Shown here piece after piece: positions 32,228 to 33,497 of a stretch of 33,497 bases of DNA. A model generated the notes under the pieces. The model saw nothing but the letters and a program-made list of their open reading frames with translations. It was not told the origin of the DNA and did not search any database. Source of the stretch: Planctomycetaceae bacterium (GTDB lineage Bacteria > Planctomycetota > Planctomycetia > Pirellulales > Pirellulaceae); assembly GCA_002724245.1 (NCBI GenBank), contig PBOG01000246.1, positions 1-33,497 of the forward strand, written 5' to 3'. The stretch's first letter is position 1. Each line of letters starts with the position of its first letter. Both the position numbers and the translations under genes were made by a program.

Positions 32228-33497
32228 ATGAATCGAACAACGAATCGAATCGTTCTGGCGGCAGGAATCTTCTGTCTGGGAGTGCCGATCACCCACGCAT
32301 TCGGTGGCGACACTTACACCGTGTCGAGCAATACGCCCCCGTACCGGCAATCGTCTCTGAGCGACGGTTCGGTGAAAACGGTCTGGTGGAACAAGGATGC
32401 CGGCGGGAAGAACGTGGTTTCGATTGACATCGGGCTGGATCGTCAGATCAGCCAAGTGATGTTCTTCGCCGCGTCGGCGGACAAGTATGCCTACGACTAC
32501 GTGATCGATGTGGACGGCAAGCGGGTTGCCTCCGGCACGGCGGACAAGCCGGACTGGTACGGAATTGCGTTTGACGCACCGAAAAAAGTGTCCCAGGCGC
32601 GGATTGAAGTGACCAACGCCCGGTTGGAAGGGTGGGTGGCCATTGGCGACATCGTAATGGGTGAACCGGTCGCTCCACCGTGGGAGGAAAACAGGCCGAT
32701 CGCGGAGGTGAAGAAGGCGATCTACCGCGAACCTTCCCAGGGAGGAGGCGCCCCGTGTATGTGGACTTTCTACTCCGGGCCGAAGCTGGAAAGGCTTGAA
32801 CAGAACTGGACCGATACGGGTGATATCTGGAAGAACAGCATTCCGCGTCTGTCACTCGACAACGGCAGAACGTGGACGAATTGCAAACCGCGGCCCGCCG
32901 GGTACGACACCCGCAACGGATACACAATCTGGGAATGGTCCTGGGCTGACCCGATTTATGATCCGGCCAGCGGCCTGTTGGTTCAGCCGTGGAATCGACA
33001 ATTGCTTGTGGGTCGCCAGTATCATGATTTCCCTTACTACATCACGTCCGCCGATCACGGGAGGACATGGAACGACCCTGAACCGCTGCGCTATGAAGAG
33101 GGAGAAGATTTTGACCCTGAAGATCCCGCGAAGCCGGCTTTCCTGTTGAACAATCAGGCGCAGCCCGGATTCCTGATCCGCCTGCGTAAAAGTGGCGACC
33201 TGTTGCTGTCGGCCTGTCTGGCCAACGCGCCGGATGACCCCAAGAACGGTGAGCGGGTGTGGAAGCTCGGCGCTCTGTGCTGGAGAGGCCGGTGGGACGC
33301 AGCGGGCGAGAAGTATCAGTGGACGGCCGGAAAACGTGTGCAGATAGACGCCGAACAGTCATCCCGTGGGCTGCTGGAGGCGGACCTGGCTGAACTGAAC
33401 GATGGGCGCATATTGGTGGTCTGGCGCGGATCCGACAATCAATACACAACCGGGCATAAGTGGTTCAGTTTGTCATCCGACAAAGGCATGACGCTGA
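32228..33497 (+). CDS. Secreted sialidase-like (BNR/Asp-box) protein, 3' end outside the window
   Basis: The frame from ATG 32228 stays open for 423 codons to the window edge. A signal peptide covers about residues 1-27 (hydrophobic IVLAAGIFCLGVPITHAF). Residues 29-145 look like a beta-sandwich sugar- or surface-binding domain. Then come sialidase-type Asp-boxes: Ser-Leu-Asp-Asn-Gly-Arg-Thr-Trp at 209-216, Ser-Ala-Asp-His-Gly-Arg-Thr-Trp at 274-281, and a third, Ser-Ser-Asp-Lys-Gly-Met-Thr, at the edge. Asp-box propellers occur in exo-alpha-sialidases and in many planctomycete polysaccharide-degrading proteins. Glycan cleavage is therefore inferred, not shown. An AAGAG sequence precedes the ATG. 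Confidence 0.85.
   Translation, partial: MNRTTNRIVLAAGIFCLGVPITHAFGGDTYTVSSNTPPYRQSSLSDGSVKTVWWNKDAGGKNVVSIDIGLDRQISQVMFFAASADKYAYDYVIDVDGKRVASGTADKPDWYGIAFDAPKKVSQARIEVTNARLEGWVAIGDIVMGEPVAPPWEENRPIAEVKKAIYREPSQGGGAPCMWTFYSGPKLERLEQNWTDTGDIWKNSIPRLSLDNGRTWTNCKPRPAGYDTRNGYTIWEWSWADPIYDPASGLLVQPWNRQLLVGRQYHDFPYYITSADHGRTWNDPEPLRYEEGEDFDPEDPAKPAFLLNNQAQPGFLIRLRKSGDLLLSACLANAPDDPKNGERVWKLGALCWRGRWDAAGEKYQWTAGKRVQIDAEQSSRGLLEADLAELNDGRILVVWRGSDNQYTTGHKWFSLSSDKGMTL

Noticed and set aside
31969-32313. N-terminal 115 residues of the integrase reading frame
   Set aside because: They do not resemble an integrase and are antisense to the leader and start of the sialidase-like gene, so the open frame is accidental.
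32448-32927. 159-residue minus-strand Cys/Arg-rich ORF
   Set aside because: It is antisense to the sialidase-like gene, whose signal peptide and Asp-boxes make that strand the coding one.

Overview
The window is chromosomal DNA from a member of the Planctomycetota. The evidence is the adjacent secreted DUF1549/DUF1553 cytochrome-like and DUF1501 Tat-type proteins, a Ser/Thr kinase fused to sulfatase-modifying-factor and hydrolase domains, a beta-RFAP synthase (tetrahydromethanopterin pathway) in a bacterium, a DUF1844 protein, and symporters with small membrane partners. Lipid A/Kdo genes (lpxA, kdsB) point to a Gram-negative-type envelope. Genus cannot be called from the sequence alone.

Layout. 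1-89: the last codons of an NHL-repeat protein. 177-11258 (almost all minus strand): an SGNH-like protein and an MBOAT O-acyltransferase downstream of a large kinase/PEGA/FGE/hydrolase fusion, then priA, dapA, pdxJ and beta-RFAP synthase. 11770-14250: larE, a small TPR protein and lpxA. 14546-16949: a promoter, two tiny leader ORFs, a YhdT/DUF997-like protein and a PanF-type symporter with an unusual inserted domain. 16973-20778: a cupin protein, kdsB, pyrG and a DUF1844 protein. 20897-26192: the DUF1549/DUF1553 and DUF1501 pair, an unrecognised 299-residue protein and an unannotated two-helix mini-protein. 26274-31066: prenyltransferase-like repeat protein, thioesterase, rpsR with its own promoter and terminator, a second symporter with a DUF3311 partner, and two small Cys-motif proteins. 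31155-33497: tRNA-Pro(CGG) with promoter and terminator, a truncated tyrosine integrase that reads into the tRNA gene, and the start of a secreted sialidase-like (Asp-box) protein running off the end.

Functional picture. Most genes are core metabolism or housekeeping: lysine/peptidoglycan precursor (dapA), vitamin B6 (pdxJ), CTP (pyrG), lipid A and Kdo (lpxA, kdsB), replication restart (priA), ribosome (rpsR). The more unusual parts are the transmembrane kinase fusion next to an acyl-transfer pair, the symporter with an inserted soluble domain, the orphan members of the H4MPT and lactate-racemase pathways, and the decayed integration site at tRNA-Pro. No CRISPR array, complete insertion sequence or obvious defence system was seen. 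No clearly novel multi-gene system can be demonstrated; the best candidates are listed as findings.
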